A stretch of 26,564 nt of DNA. Origin: a virus. A program made the position numbers and the translations under genes. The stretch covers positions 1 to 26,564 of IMG/VR virus record IMGVR_UViG_3300033553_000562, one strand, 5' to 3'. The notes beneath the pieces are model-generated. The model was not told the origin of the DNA. It saw only the letters and a program-made list of their open reading frames with translations, and did not search any database. Of the stretch, positions 7,746-14,844 are shown piece after piece (the stretch's first letter is position 1; every line of letters begins with the position of its first letter).

Positions 7746-8447
7746 TCACTCGGCCCAGCTCGGACGACCCGAGAAGGCAGGTGCGTGCTGTACGGGCGTC
7801 TGCTGCGTTGGCGTCTGCTGCGGCTGTGGGGCCGGTGCCGGATGACCCTGTGCCGGATGACCCTGCGCAGGTGCAGAGGGAGCAACTGGCGTCTGATGCT
7901 GCGGCGCGAATCCGGGGGACTGCATCTGCGGTGCCATGCTCGAGGCCGCGACATGCCCCATCACCTGCGCGTAATCGCGGTGATCCGGCATGACCGCGCT
8001 CTTGATCTCGTTCTTGTCCTCGCCATTGGTGTCCTGTCCAATGTCGATCCGGGCGATAAATTCCAGACCATCAAGGTCAGCAAACCCGTTGATCCGGCGC
8101 CGAGCCTGAGCCTCGGGGGAATTGTCCTTGTCAGAAATACCGCGCGACGAGTTGAGGATGCCCCGCACAAGGCTGCGGCCCATATTGGCCCAATCAGGGC
8201 CTTTGGGGCTGTAGAGCCCGATCAGCGACCAGATCTTGCGCTTGGCATACGGCCCTTCGAGCACAGTGTATTCGGCATCGAGATAGACAGAACCGGTATT
8301 GCCACGTTTGGCATAGCCGCCGGTCCAGCCTTGGCTGGGGTCATCAAACCCGCCGGGGCGCAGCGTCAGGCGCACCTTGGCCTGCGTGCCCTTGGGGATG
8401 ACATTGCTGTTTGATTGCGCGTCGTTGAAATCGTTCCAGAGAGACAT
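7746..8447 (-). CDS. Probable phage ssDNA-binding protein (DUF669-like)
   Basis: A 233-residue protein. The first 155 residues (start MSLWNDFNDAQ, then KGTQAKVRLTLRPGG and KRKIWSLIGLYS) are rich in beta-strand pattern and resemble phage DUF669-type proteins often found beside single-strand annealing genes. The C-terminal 70 residues are a low-complexity tail of Pro, Gln and Ala with a tandem GHPAQ-GHPAP, coded by a 15-bp tandem repeat (7837-7850 and 7852-7865). It ends in SWAE. A folded DNA-binding domain plus a flexible tail with an acidic end is the usual plan of SSB proteins, but the canonical DDDIPF tip is absent. GAAAGGA precedes the ATG. It sits between the Sak4-like ATPase gene (13-bp gap) and the DEAH helicase gene, which supports the role. 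The SSB function is inference. Confidence 0.65.
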   Translation of the reverse strand: MSLWNDFNDAQSNSNVIPKGTQAKVRLTLRPGGFDDPSQGWTGGYAKRGNTGSVYLDAEYTVLEGPYAKRKIWSLIGLYSPKGPDWANMGRSLVRGILNSSRGISDKDNSPEAQARRRINGFADLDGLEFIARIDIGQDTNGEDKNEIKSAVMPDHRDYAQVMGHVAASSMAPQMQSPGFAPQHQTPVAPSAPAQGHPAQGHPAPAPQPQQTPTQQTPVQHAPAFSGRPSWAE

Positions 8448-8460
8448 GGGTGAAGTCCTT

Positions 8461-9357
8461 TCAGTTGGTGGTGTCGTTGGAGGGGGTGGTGGCCTGCGCT
8501 GCCGGGGGTGGCGGCAGTTCCAGGGCCTGGTAGGTCAGGCAACGGCCCTCGGGGATGAGCGGGCCCCGGATCTTGTCCATCAGCTTTCCAAGATGCGGGG
8601 GTTCGACCATATCGAGACGCCCGGACCGATCCTTGGCGGGAAAGCCCCAGGGGTTGAGCGTGTGACAAACAAACCCGCGCTGCGGCGCTCCGTCCTCGCC
8701 TGCAATGTCGGTCATGGTGATGACCTGATCGACGATGCCCGGCAACTCGAGCCCGGTCTTGGAGCCGTCGATCTGGGGCGAGAACACCTTGCGATTGAAG
8801 TCATCAAGCTTCTGATCGAGGATGCCCACAAACCATATGTTCTTGCCGCGGGTGTGCTGCAGATGGGTCAGCCACGCGATCATTTCGCGACCGTGCAAGC
8901 CATACGCGCCACGGACATCGGGCTTGCCGGTCTTGTCCGAGAACGCCTCGGGCTGGCCCTTGCTCCACTGAAAGCACAGCCGACCAGCCACGGTGATCGA
9001 GTCGATGAACACCGTGTCGTATTTCTCGAGCACGGTCGGGTCTCCGAACTTCGTGCACACCGCAGCATAATGCGCGGGGCTGTACGCCTGCTCGTCGCGC
9101 AGCGCCGGGTTGGGGCCACCGATGAAGACGGCGAAATCCCGGCATTCCGTCCAGGTCCGCGGCCGGATCGCATCTATGGCCAGCCCCTCAATCGCAAGGT
9201 CTCCGGCCTCAAGGTCGAAAAACAGCGTGGTCGAGTTCAACAGCGTCCAGAGCAGCGATGTCTTGCCGATCCCGGACGGGCCGAAGATCACGCCCTTGAT
9301 GCCACGGTGTTCCGCCATGCGCTGGTCGGCGGTAATGATGGGGAGCGCGCCGGTCAT
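8461..9357 (-). CDS. Sak4-like RecA-fold ATPase (AAA_24)
   Basis: A 298-residue phage nucleotide-binding protein of the AAA_24/Sak4 type, a minimal RecA-like core that in studied phages promotes single-strand annealing together with an SSB. Walker A is GPSGIGKT (26-33), a FFDLEAGD strand follows, and Walker B is YDTVFIDSIT (D119). There is also a Gln/His sensor-like stretch (LHGREMIAWLTHLQHT). The C-terminus is a Pro/Ala-rich tail (LELPPPPAAQ) that could mediate contact with the adjacent SSB-like protein. The ATG at 9357 overlaps the preceding stop (ATGA) and has GGGAGA upstream. Operon order (unknown protein, Sak4-like, SSB-like, helicase, nuclease) is the order expected of a phage recombination module. 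Confidence 0.82.
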   Translation of the reverse strand: MTGALPIITADQRMAEHRGIKGVIFGPSGIGKTSLLWTLLNSTTLFFDLEAGDLAIEGLAIDAIRPRTWTECRDFAVFIGGPNPALRDEQAYSPAHYAAVCTKFGDPTVLEKYDTVFIDSITVAGRLCFQWSKGQPEAFSDKTGKPDVRGAYGLHGREMIAWLTHLQHTRGKNIWFVGILDQKLDDFNRKVFSPQIDGSKTGLELPGIVDQVITMTDIAGEDGAPQRGFVCHTLNPWGFPAKDRSGRLDMVEPPHLGKLMDKIRGPLIPEGRCLTYQALELPPPPAAQATTPSNDTTN

Positions 9358-9839
9358 ACGGGATCTCCCGCCTCGAGTGTCACCTTCAGCGTGCCCACCT
9401 TCACCGTGCGCGCAGGCTCGAACCCCTTGCGCCAGGCCTCGGGCAGCGCGCTGTATTTGCGTTCACTGACCTTCAGCGTCGTATCGATGAATTCGGATGG
9501 GTCCTGGCCGGATGCCGTGACGCTTTGGGCAATCTGCATCAGTTTTTCCTGATCCCAATCCACCCGCTTCGGCAAATCGGCCACCACCGTGTAATCGCCA
9601 TCCGCCAGCCGCACTGTGCCGGTGTCCTTGCCGCACGCACGGCGGGCTTCCGTGGCGCGGGTTGCGTAGCGCACCTCCAGCGCCGTACTGAAATGCGCGG
9701 TGGCCGATTTCAGCTGCCTGGCCGCATGCGCGAGTTCCGCCTGCAGACCCGCCAGCAATTCAACCGGCATCTGGGCCAGCTCGCCGGTGGGCATGTTGAG
9801 CATGTCATCCACGCTCGGGGTGTTTTCAGGATAAGTCAT
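9354..9839 (-). CDS. Phage-type protein, unknown function
   Basis: A 161-residue protein that I recognise only as a recurring unknown in Rhodobacterales phage regions. The N-terminal third is helical and probably coiled (ELAQMPVELLAGLQAELAHAARQL). The middle is well patterned (RYATRATEARRACGKDTGTVRLADGDYTV, positions 57-85, then ADLPKRVDWDQEKL). The C-terminal part (ERKYSALPEAWRKGFEPAR) precedes a beta-rich end. AAGGAGAT precedes the ATG. Its stop overlaps the start of the Sak4-like ATPase, so the two are probably made together and may act together. No catalytic motif is visible. Confidence 0.65.
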   Translation of the reverse strand: MTYPENTPSVDDMLNMPTGELAQMPVELLAGLQAELAHAARQLKSATAHFSTALEVRYATRATEARRACGKDTGTVRLADGDYTVVADLPKRVDWDQEKLMQIAQSVTASGQDPSEFIDTTLKVSERKYSALPEAWRKGFEPARTVKVGTLKVTLEAGDPV

Positions 9840-9864
9840 AGGATCTCCTTTTCGGGTAAATGGG

Positions 9865-10173
9865 TTAAGCAGCCGCAGCGAGCTGCTTCACGGCAGCCGA
9901 CTGTGCAGCGCTCTTTTGCCGGCGGGCGATGGCGAGGTAGGCAAAACGGTCCGGTCCAAGACGCTCCTGGAAGAGATGAACGCGGCCGAGTTCAGCGAGG
10001 CGGTAGGCCGCGTGGGCGGTGGCCCGCAGGCCCTCACGCTTTGCTTTGGTCAGCGCCGAGACGTCGGCGGTCTTGTCGACCACCAGAAAGCCTGTGTGAT
10101 AGGTCAGGCGCGCACCGGGCTCTGCCACATCGACCCAGGCCATCAGCGTGATTTCGGAAACAGCGGAAACCAT
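9865..10173 (-). CDS. Phage-type protein, unknown function
   Basis: A 102-residue protein with no motif I recognise. The first 35 residues have a beta pattern (VSEITLMAWVDVAEPGARLTYHTGFLVVD). The rest is helical and basic, ends in a poly-alanine tail (KQLAAAA), and contains ALTKAKREGLRATAHAAYRLAELGRV, which looks like a helix-turn-helix or an amphipathic pair. The ATG at 10173 overlaps the preceding stop (TGATG); a GTG one codon upstream is an equal alternative. The next gene starts 25 bases downstream with its own strong ribosome binding site. Confidence 0.6.
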   Translation of the reverse strand: MVSAVSEITLMAWVDVAEPGARLTYHTGFLVVDKTADVSALTKAKREGLRATAHAAYRLAELGRVHLFQERLGPDRFAYLAIARRQKSAAQSAAVKQLAAAA

Positions 10174-10382
10174 CACGCCACCCCCGCGCTTGCGCTGTCA
10201 GCGATCACGCGAAGCCGCTCTTTCTCGAAGGCAAGGATGTCATCGAGCCGGTACACAATCCGGCCGCCTATTTTCATGTAGGCCGGGCCCTCACCCGCCC
10301 ACCGCCAGCGCTCAAGCGTGCGATGCGACAATGTCCAACGCCGGGCGAGCTCCTTTTGCGTGAAGCAGATCTTTTCTTGCAT
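10173..10382 (-). CDS. Excisionase/AlpA-like HTH protein (HTH_17)
   Basis: A 69-residue DNA-binding protein with a MerR-type winged helix: FTQKELARRWTLSHRTLERWRWAGEGP followed by the wing segment YMKIGGRIVYRLDDILAFE (residues 7-52). This plan is typical of recombination directionality factors and AlpA-type regulators. The frame is open further upstream to a TTG at 10412, but GGAG lies 6 bases before the ATG at 10382, so I use that start. It is the first gene of the long replication operon, so it may control that operon or steer the serine recombinase at 15293. Either role is inference. Confidence 0.75.
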   Translation of the reverse strand: MQEKICFTQKELARRWTLSHRTLERWRWAGEGPAYMKIGGRIVYRLDDILAFEKERLRVIADSASAGVA

Positions 10383-10580
10383 CGGTGTCTCCAGATCAAT
10401 TCCTGGAGCCAAGATGCAAAATTCAACTGTGGGATGTCGTCAGGATCGTTGGGGGATGCGGAAGGGGATGACTGCCCTCATGAAAACAAGTCCAAAATTG
10501 CAAAGAGGGGGATGCTCATCCCCCTCCATCCCCCAGCCTATCCCCTTCCGGTCCCCCCCCTCGGGAGGGCCCGCCTGTCG
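10383..10580. promoter_or_regulatory. GC-rich inverted-repeat spacer upstream of early operon
   Basis: This spacer separates the unknown gene ending at 10581 from the HTH gene beginning at 10382, both on the minus strand. GGGGATG or its complement recurs: GGGGGATG near 10451, GGGGATG near 10464, GGGGGATG near 10507, and CATCCCC copies near 10517 and 10528. GGAAGGGGAT (10460-10469) is mirrored by ATCCCCTTCC (10540-10549), 70 bp apart. The promoter of the operon must lie here or upstream, but I cannot point to convincing -35 and -10 boxes. Repressor sites are a likely use. Confidence 0.5.
10505..10526 (-). terminator. Probable intrinsic terminator
   Basis: A perfect 9-bp inverted repeat, GAGGGGGAT with ATCCCCCTC, with a 4-base loop. 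On the minus strand it is followed by TTTGCAATTTTGG, a broken T-run. It lies 55 bases after the stop of the gene ending at 10581, so it could end that transcript before the replication operon begins. The T-run is poor, and the same bases belong to the GGGGATG repeat family, so an operator role is an alternative. Confidence 0.45.
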
Positions 10581-11261
10581 TTATTCGGTATTCAGCCGGT
10601 AGTTGCCACGGCGATCAGACTGAATCAGATCGCGCCAGTTATTCTTGGACTTGAAGACGTCCGACATCCTCAGGCTTTTTGAGCGCGCTTCAGACAGGAT
10701 GTTCTTGCCATTCTGCCAGGGCTGACCTGCCTGTACCCCTCTGTGCAAGGCCCGCACAACCGCCGCCTGGATCGGTCCGAGCTGGAACCGATGACCATTG
10801 CAGCGCACCTCCGAATAGTCGCGCGATGGGATGAACGTGCGATCATCCAAGTGGCCACCGGCGGTAAATCCTGATTTGATTTCATAGCGATCGCGCTCGT
10901 CACGCCGCATCAGAAGATCGCCGATTACCACATAATGCGGCTCGGCCGGGTCCCAGAGCGCCGCATAATCAGCATTGGGAGCGCGGAACTCACTCAGGTG
11001 CGCTTCGCCGGAGCGGAACAGGTGGAACACATCGCAGGCGTGCAGGTCGACCACCCCGCTGAAGAACTGCCGATCCGTTGGGATCCGAAACGACTGCCCG
11101 CCCTCACCCTCTTCATAATCACCAAATTCCAATGGCAGCCCGAACACTCTGATCGACAGGCGCAGTTCGTTATTCTCAGCAAGATAGATCAGATCGTCTT
11201 CCGCGATGGACCACCGTGTGAGGATCTCGGGGAGCGCAAAATATGACTTTTCGATTTCCAT
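10581..11261 (-). CDS. Unknown protein divergent from the repressor
   Basis: A 226-residue protein that I cannot assign. The N-terminus (EKSYFALPEILTRWSIAEDDLIYLAENNELRL) looks like a small HTH domain of the kind seen in Rhodobacterales unknowns. The middle is beta-rich (SFRIPTDRQFFSG, YVVIGDLLMRRDERDRYEI). The last 70 residues (FQLGPIQAAVVRALHRGVQAG, later SDVFKSKNNWRDLI) look like a winged-helix domain. It is transcribed divergently from the XRE-S24 repressor gene, the position that cro-like or anti-repressor genes take in phages, so a regulatory role is reasonable but unproven. GGAAG lies just before the ATG at 11261. The GC-rich hairpin at 10505-10526 follows it. Confidence 0.65.
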   Translation of the reverse strand: MEIEKSYFALPEILTRWSIAEDDLIYLAENNELRLSIRVFGLPLEFGDYEEGEGGQSFRIPTDRQFFSGVVDLHACDVFHLFRSGEAHLSEFRAPNADYAALWDPAEPHYVVIGDLLMRRDERDRYEIKSGFTAGGHLDDRTFIPSRDYSEVRCNGHRFQLGPIQAAVVRALHRGVQAGQPWQNGKNILSEARSKSLRMSDVFKSKNNWRDLIQSDRRGNYRLNTE

Positions 11262-11368
11262 TTTTCTTCCGACTCCCCTCGTATTTGTTCTAATTTCGTT
11301 CTAGCCTCTTGACGAAGTCGGATCAATCCAATCTTATCCTATTATATCCACACATATCTGGGGATAAC
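11262..11368. promoter_or_regulatory. Divergent control region with likely operators
   Basis: An AT-rich 107-bp spacer between the unknown minus-strand gene and the S24 repressor. GTTCTA occurs at 11287-11292 and 11298-11303, exactly 11 bp or one helical turn apart. TATCC occurs at 11335-11339 and 11345-11349, and an inverted copy GGATA lies at 11362-11366, just before the repressor start. Repeats of this kind flanking a promoter suggest binding sites for the repressor itself and perhaps for the divergent protein. The assignment is inference from position. Confidence 0.55.
11309..11337 (+). promoter_or_regulatory. Likely sigma-70-type promoter of repressor operon
   Basis: A -35-like TTGACG at 11309-11314 and a -10-like TCTTAT at 11332-11337 are separated by 17 bases. 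They lie about 30-60 bases before the repressor ATG at 11369. The TATCC repeat overlaps the -10 side, which would allow self-repression. Box quality is moderate. Confidence 0.5.
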
Positions 11369-12046
11369 ATGACCGAACATCACACGCTTGCAGACCGCCT
11401 GCAGGCCCGTGCAAGCCAGCTTGGGCTCAGCCCTGCGCATGTCGCCGAAATGGCCGGGGTGAACCGGTCCTTTGTCTATGACATCCTGCGCGGTCGCTCG
11501 ACGCGCCCGGGACTTGACCGTCTTGCCGAAGTCGCACGCGTTCTGAAGGTGGAACTGGATTGGCTGATACACGGGATTGGCGGTGTGGAAGGTGCGTCAC
11601 CCTTCATCGAAAATCCTGACGATACATTCGTGGCGATCGCGCACGCTGGCGTCCGGCCCTCCATGGGCGGTGGAGCGGCCGTGCTCGAGGAGCACGAAAC
11701 GCCGGGACGCGCCTATCACTTCCGCAGGTCCTGGATCAGACAGGGGCTCAAGGCCTCGCCTTCACAATTGCGCATCATGAAAGTCGAAGGTGACAGTATG
11801 GAGCCCACCCTGATGGAGGGTGACACAGTCCTTGTTGACATGACCAGGCGCGCGCCCAACCCACCAGGCATTTTCGTGCTCGATGATGGTATGGGGCTGG
11901 TCGCCAAACGCTTGCAACATGTGCCGAACAGTGACCCGCCGGCCGTGCGTGTCATATCGGATAACAAGCACTATCCTGAGTATGAACGGATCGCTGATGA
12001 GGTGCACATCATTGGGCGGATCCGCTGGTTTGCACGGGAGGTTTGA
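11369..12046 (+). CDS. XRE-family repressor with S24 peptidase domain
   Basis: A 225-residue CI/LexA-like transcriptional repressor. The N-terminal helix-turn-helix (residues 7-66: LADRLQARASQLGLS, then VNRSFVYDILRGRSTRP) should bind operators. The C-terminal S24 domain has the serine in VEGDSMEPTL (S143) and the lysine in GLVAKRL (K180) that form the Ser-Lys dyad. AHAG near residues 91-94 is a possible self-cleavage site, which would make the repressor respond to RecA and DNA damage; cleavage cannot be judged from sequence. I start at the ATG at 11369, preceded by GGGGA. An earlier frame opening at 11309 overlaps the promoter. It is divergent from the unknown gene at 11261 and heads an operon with a small protein and RecD2. 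Confidence 0.88.
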   Translation: MTEHHTLADRLQARASQLGLSPAHVAEMAGVNRSFVYDILRGRSTRPGLDRLAEVARVLKVELDWLIHGIGGVEGASPFIENPDDTFVAIAHAGVRPSMGGGAAVLEEHETPGRAYHFRRSWIRQGLKASPSQLRIMKVEGDSMEPTLMEGDTVLVDMTRRAPNPPGIFVLDDGMGLVAKRLQHVPNSDPPAVRVISDNKHYPEYERIADEVHIIGRIRWFAREV

Positions 12047-12049
12047 ACG

Positions 12050-12295
12050 ATGACGCACGTCATTATTCGCGGTAAAAATGGCCGACGTCACGAAGTAGAC
12101 TTTGAAAACACCGAAATCACGGTTGAAGTTTACGCCAACGACACGACCGTGGAATTGGTAATTGAGGCGCAGGACGAAGATCTCCCGCCGGACAAGAGGC
12201 GGTTCGCTTTGGTCAACCTCCCCAAGTCCGCCTTTGATAAAGCCATGGCGGACTTGGCAAGGTCGCGCAGCACAGCACTCAAAGCGATCGATTGA
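12050..12295 (+). CDS. Small unknown protein between repressor and RecD2
   Basis: An 81-residue acidic protein that I do not recognise. It begins with a beta pattern (MTHVIIRGKNGRRHEVDFENTEITV), has an acidic turn (IEAQDEDLPPDKRR) and ends with a helix (KSAFDKAMADLARSRSTALKAID, residues 59-81). GGGAGG stands about 9 bases before the ATG, and the gene begins 3 bases after the repressor stop. Its own stop overlaps the TTG start proposed for RecD2. Tight spacing on both sides makes it a real gene, and it may assist either neighbour. Confidence 0.65.
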   Translation: MTHVIIRGKNGRRHEVDFENTEITVEVYANDTTVELVIEAQDEDLPPDKRRFALVNLPKSAFDKAMADLARSRSTALKAID

Positions 12296-14487
12296 CAAGC
12301 ACCTCTTCAGAAACCGAGGTCTTGGCGGGCCTCGTAGAACGGGTGACGTTTCACAGCACGGAAAGCGGCTTCTGCGTGCTGCGCGTCAAGGCACGAGGGC
12401 ATCGCGACCTGATCACCACCATCGGGCATGCCGCGATGATATCGGCGGGCGAATGGATCACCGCCTCCGGCGTCTGGATCAATGACCGCAACCATGGCCT
12501 GCAGTTCAAGGCACATTTTCTGAAAACCCATGCGCCCTCCACGCTGGATGGCATCGAGAAATACCTCGGATCCGGCATGATACGAGGCATCGGACCGGTC
12601 TATGCTAAGCGCTTGGTGAAGATGTTCGGCAAAGATGTATTCGATACGATCGAAGCCGAACCACAACGGCTGCGCGAGGTCGAGGGTATTGGCCCGAAAC
12701 GGGCGGATAAAATCACGGCCGGCTGGGCCGATCAGAAGGTGATCCGGGAGATCATGGTCTTTCTGCACCAGCACGGCGTGGGCACGGCTCGGGCCGTACG
12801 GATCTTCAAGACCTATGGTACGGATGCGGTCCAGATCATGAGCGAGAACCCTTACCGGCTGGCCAGGGACATCCGCGGCATCGGGTTCCGAACCGCCGAT
12901 CTGATCGCCGAGAAACTCGGCATCGAAAAGACCGCAATGATCCGCGTGCGCGCCGGGATTTCATTCGCCCTGACCGAGGCCATGGGTGACGGGCATTGCG
13001 GCCTGCCCCGCGCGGGGCTGATCGGTCTGGCAGTAAAGCTTCTCGATGTTCCGGCCCCGCTGATTGACAGCGCGCTGCTCGAGGAACTGGCCGAGGAAAC
13101 CGTTACCGCAGATCGGGTGGGCGAAGCCGATTGTATCTTCCTGACCGGCCTGTATCTCGCCGAGCGCAGTATTGCCGAACATCTCAACCGGATCCGCGGG
13201 GGTCACCTGCCCTGGCGGGAGATCGATGCTGACAAGGCGCTGCCGTGGGTCGAGCAGAAGACGGCCCTGACACTCGCCGCGAGCCAGACTGAAGCCATTC
13301 GGCTGGCGCTACGCTCGAAGGTCATGGTGATCACCGGCGGGCCAGGCGTGGGCAAGACGACGATCGTCAACTCGATCCTGCGCATTCTGGCCGCCAAAGA
13401 TGTGAAACTCCTGCTCTGCGCGCCCACCGGCCGGGCCGCCAAACGCATGACGGAAGCCACGGGCATGGAGGCCAAGACCATCCATCGCCTGTTGGAATTC
13501 GACCCGAAGGTATTCGGCTTCAAGCGCAACGAGGAGAACCCGCTCGACTGCGATCTGCTGGTAATCGATGAGAGCTCAATGGTGGACGTACTCCTGATGC
13601 AGTCGCTGATGAAGGCTGTGCCGAGTGATGCGGCGCTGCTGATCGTGGGCGATATCGATCAATTGCCGTCGGTCGGCCCCGGTCAGGTTCTGGCCGATAT
13701 CATTGGCTCAGGTGCGGTGCCGGTCGTGCGACTGACCGAGGTTTTTCGACAAGCGGCCCAGAGCAAGATCATCACGACGGCGCATGCGATCAATGCAGGC
13801 CGCATACCGGATCTTGCGCCACCTGATGGCGTAACGGATTTCTACTTCGTACCGGCTGCTGATCCGGAACAGGCCGTGCCTCGGATCGTGGAACTCGTGG
13901 CCAAGCGGATTCCGCGGCGTTTCGGCTTTGACCCGATCAAGGATATACAGGTCCTCTGCCCGATGAACCGCGGTGGCGTGGGTGCCCGCTCGCTCAATGT
14001 GGAGCTGCAAGCAGCCTTGAACCCGGCCGGTGAAAAGAAGGTCGAACGGTTTGGCTGGACCTTTGCCCCCGGCGACAAGGTCATGCAGATCGAGAACGAC
14101 TACGACAAGGACGTCTATAATGGCGACATCGGCATGATAGAGGATGTCGACCTGGACGAGGGCGAAGTGGCCGTCGACTTCGACGGCCGTACTGTGACCT
14201 TCGTGTTCGGAGAATTGGACACATTGGTGCCCGCCTATGCCGCAACCATCCACAAAAGCCAGGGCTCGGAATATCCCGCGGTCGTTATTCCGGTGATGAC
14301 CCAGCATTACGCCATGCTGCAGCGCAACCTGATTTACACGGGCGTCACGCGCGGCAAGAAGCTGGTGGTACTGGTTGGGCAAAAGAAGGCCGTAGCAATC
14401 GCCGTGAAAAACGTCTCAGGGCGGCAACGCTGGTCGAAGTTGAACGAGTGGCTGACCGTGAATGGTGCCGCAACCAGTCTGCACTGA
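12292..14487 (+). CDS. recD2: RecD2/YrrC-type superfamily 1 helicase
   Basis: A 731-residue RecD-like helicase of the RecBC-independent RecD2 branch, a 5'-3' DNA helicase used in repair and fork processing. It has the typical N-terminal OB-like region (LVERVTFHSTESGFCVLRV), helix-hairpin-helix segments (MIRGIGPVYAKR, VEGIGPKRADK, IRGIGFRTAD), Walker A GGPGVGKTT (349-357), motif II DESS (425-428), motif III GDIDQLPSVGPG, motif V YAATIHKSQGSEYP and motif VI TGVTRGKK. Length is normal for the family. The start appears to be a TTG at 12292 whose last two bases begin the preceding stop (TTGA); no ribosome binding site of note is seen, so coupling is likely. It follows the phage-type repressor, which suggests control with the element's DNA-damage switch. 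Confidence 0.9.
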   Translation: MTSTSSETEVLAGLVERVTFHSTESGFCVLRVKARGHRDLITTIGHAAMISAGEWITASGVWINDRNHGLQFKAHFLKTHAPSTLDGIEKYLGSGMIRGIGPVYAKRLVKMFGKDVFDTIEAEPQRLREVEGIGPKRADKITAGWADQKVIREIMVFLHQHGVGTARAVRIFKTYGTDAVQIMSENPYRLARDIRGIGFRTADLIAEKLGIEKTAMIRVRAGISFALTEAMGDGHCGLPRAGLIGLAVKLLDVPAPLIDSALLEELAEETVTADRVGEADCIFLTGLYLAERSIAEHLNRIRGGHLPWREIDADKALPWVEQKTALTLAASQTEAIRLALRSKVMVITGGPGVGKTTIVNSILRILAAKDVKLLLCAPTGRAAKRMTEATGMEAKTIHRLLEFDPKVFGFKRNEENPLDCDLLVIDESSMVDVLLMQSLMKAVPSDAALLIVGDIDQLPSVGPGQVLADIIGSGAVPVVRLTEVFRQAAQSKIITTAHAINAGRIPDLAPPDGVTDFYFVPAADPEQAVPRIVELVAKRIPRRFGFDPIKDIQVLCPMNRGGVGARSLNVELQAALNPAGEKKVERFGWTFAPGDKVMQIENDYDKDVYNGDIGMIEDVDLDEGEVAVDFDGRTVTFVFGELDTLVPAYAATIHKSQGSEYPAVVIPVMTQHYAMLQRNLIYTGVTRGKKLVVLVGQKKAVAIAVKNVSGRQRWSKLNEWLTVNGAATSLH

Positions 14488-14613
14488 GGGCAGACCGACG
14501 TAAACACGATCAGATACGCCAGAGTTCGCAAGACCCCGATAAGCCTTTGTTTTTGATTGTATATCGCAACTGCAAACGCTTCATTCGGGGTATTCAACCC
14601 GAAAGGCGCTTCC
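14488..14613. other. Spacer before recombinase cassette
   Basis: An AT-richer 126-bp gap between RecD2 and the recombinase cassette that probably holds the cassette's promoter, though I cannot fix its boxes. A short inverted repeat, TTCGGG (14584-14589) with CCCGAA (14598-14603), lies just before the start at 14614. Its right arm overlaps the GAAAGG ribosome binding site, so a hairpin here could lower translation of the cassette. Confidence 0.4.
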
Positions 14614-14844
14614 ATGAGCAGCACTCTCAGACCCCCGGTTTCGGGGCCCAATCCCCTGCACCCTGATCGCATGTCAGCGCACGAACGCCGGACTGAGCTC
14701 TATGCCCTGCTTGCCGCCGGTCTCATCCGGCTGCTCGGACGCGAACGCGAGGGTACATCCGCTGACGGCGGAGATAGTTCGCTACACTTCCGCCCCAAAC
14801 AGAGCGGTACTGCGGGTCCAACTCACAGGAGGAGATCCGCATGA
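14614..14844 (+). CDS. Small protein preceding DUF2924 gene
   Basis: A 76-residue protein of the type that commonly precedes DUF2924 and recombinase genes in Rhodobacterales. It has a PVSGPNPLHPDRMSAHERRTELYALLA segment (positions 8-34), a helical LLAAGLIRLLGRERE, and a basic end HRRRSA. I know no function. GAAAGG precedes the ATG at 14614 and the stop overlaps the DUF2924 start (ATGA). The basic tail and coupling suggest a small DNA- or recombinase-associated protein. Confidence 0.7.
   Translation: MSSTLRPPVSGPNPLHPDRMSAHERRTELYALLAAGLIRLLGREREGTSADGGDSSLHFRPKQSGTAGPTHRRRSA

Noticed and set aside
8377-9552. Plus-strand frame of 391 residues opposite the Sak4-like gene
   Set aside because: Antisense shadow; it crosses the start and stop of coupled genes on the other strand.
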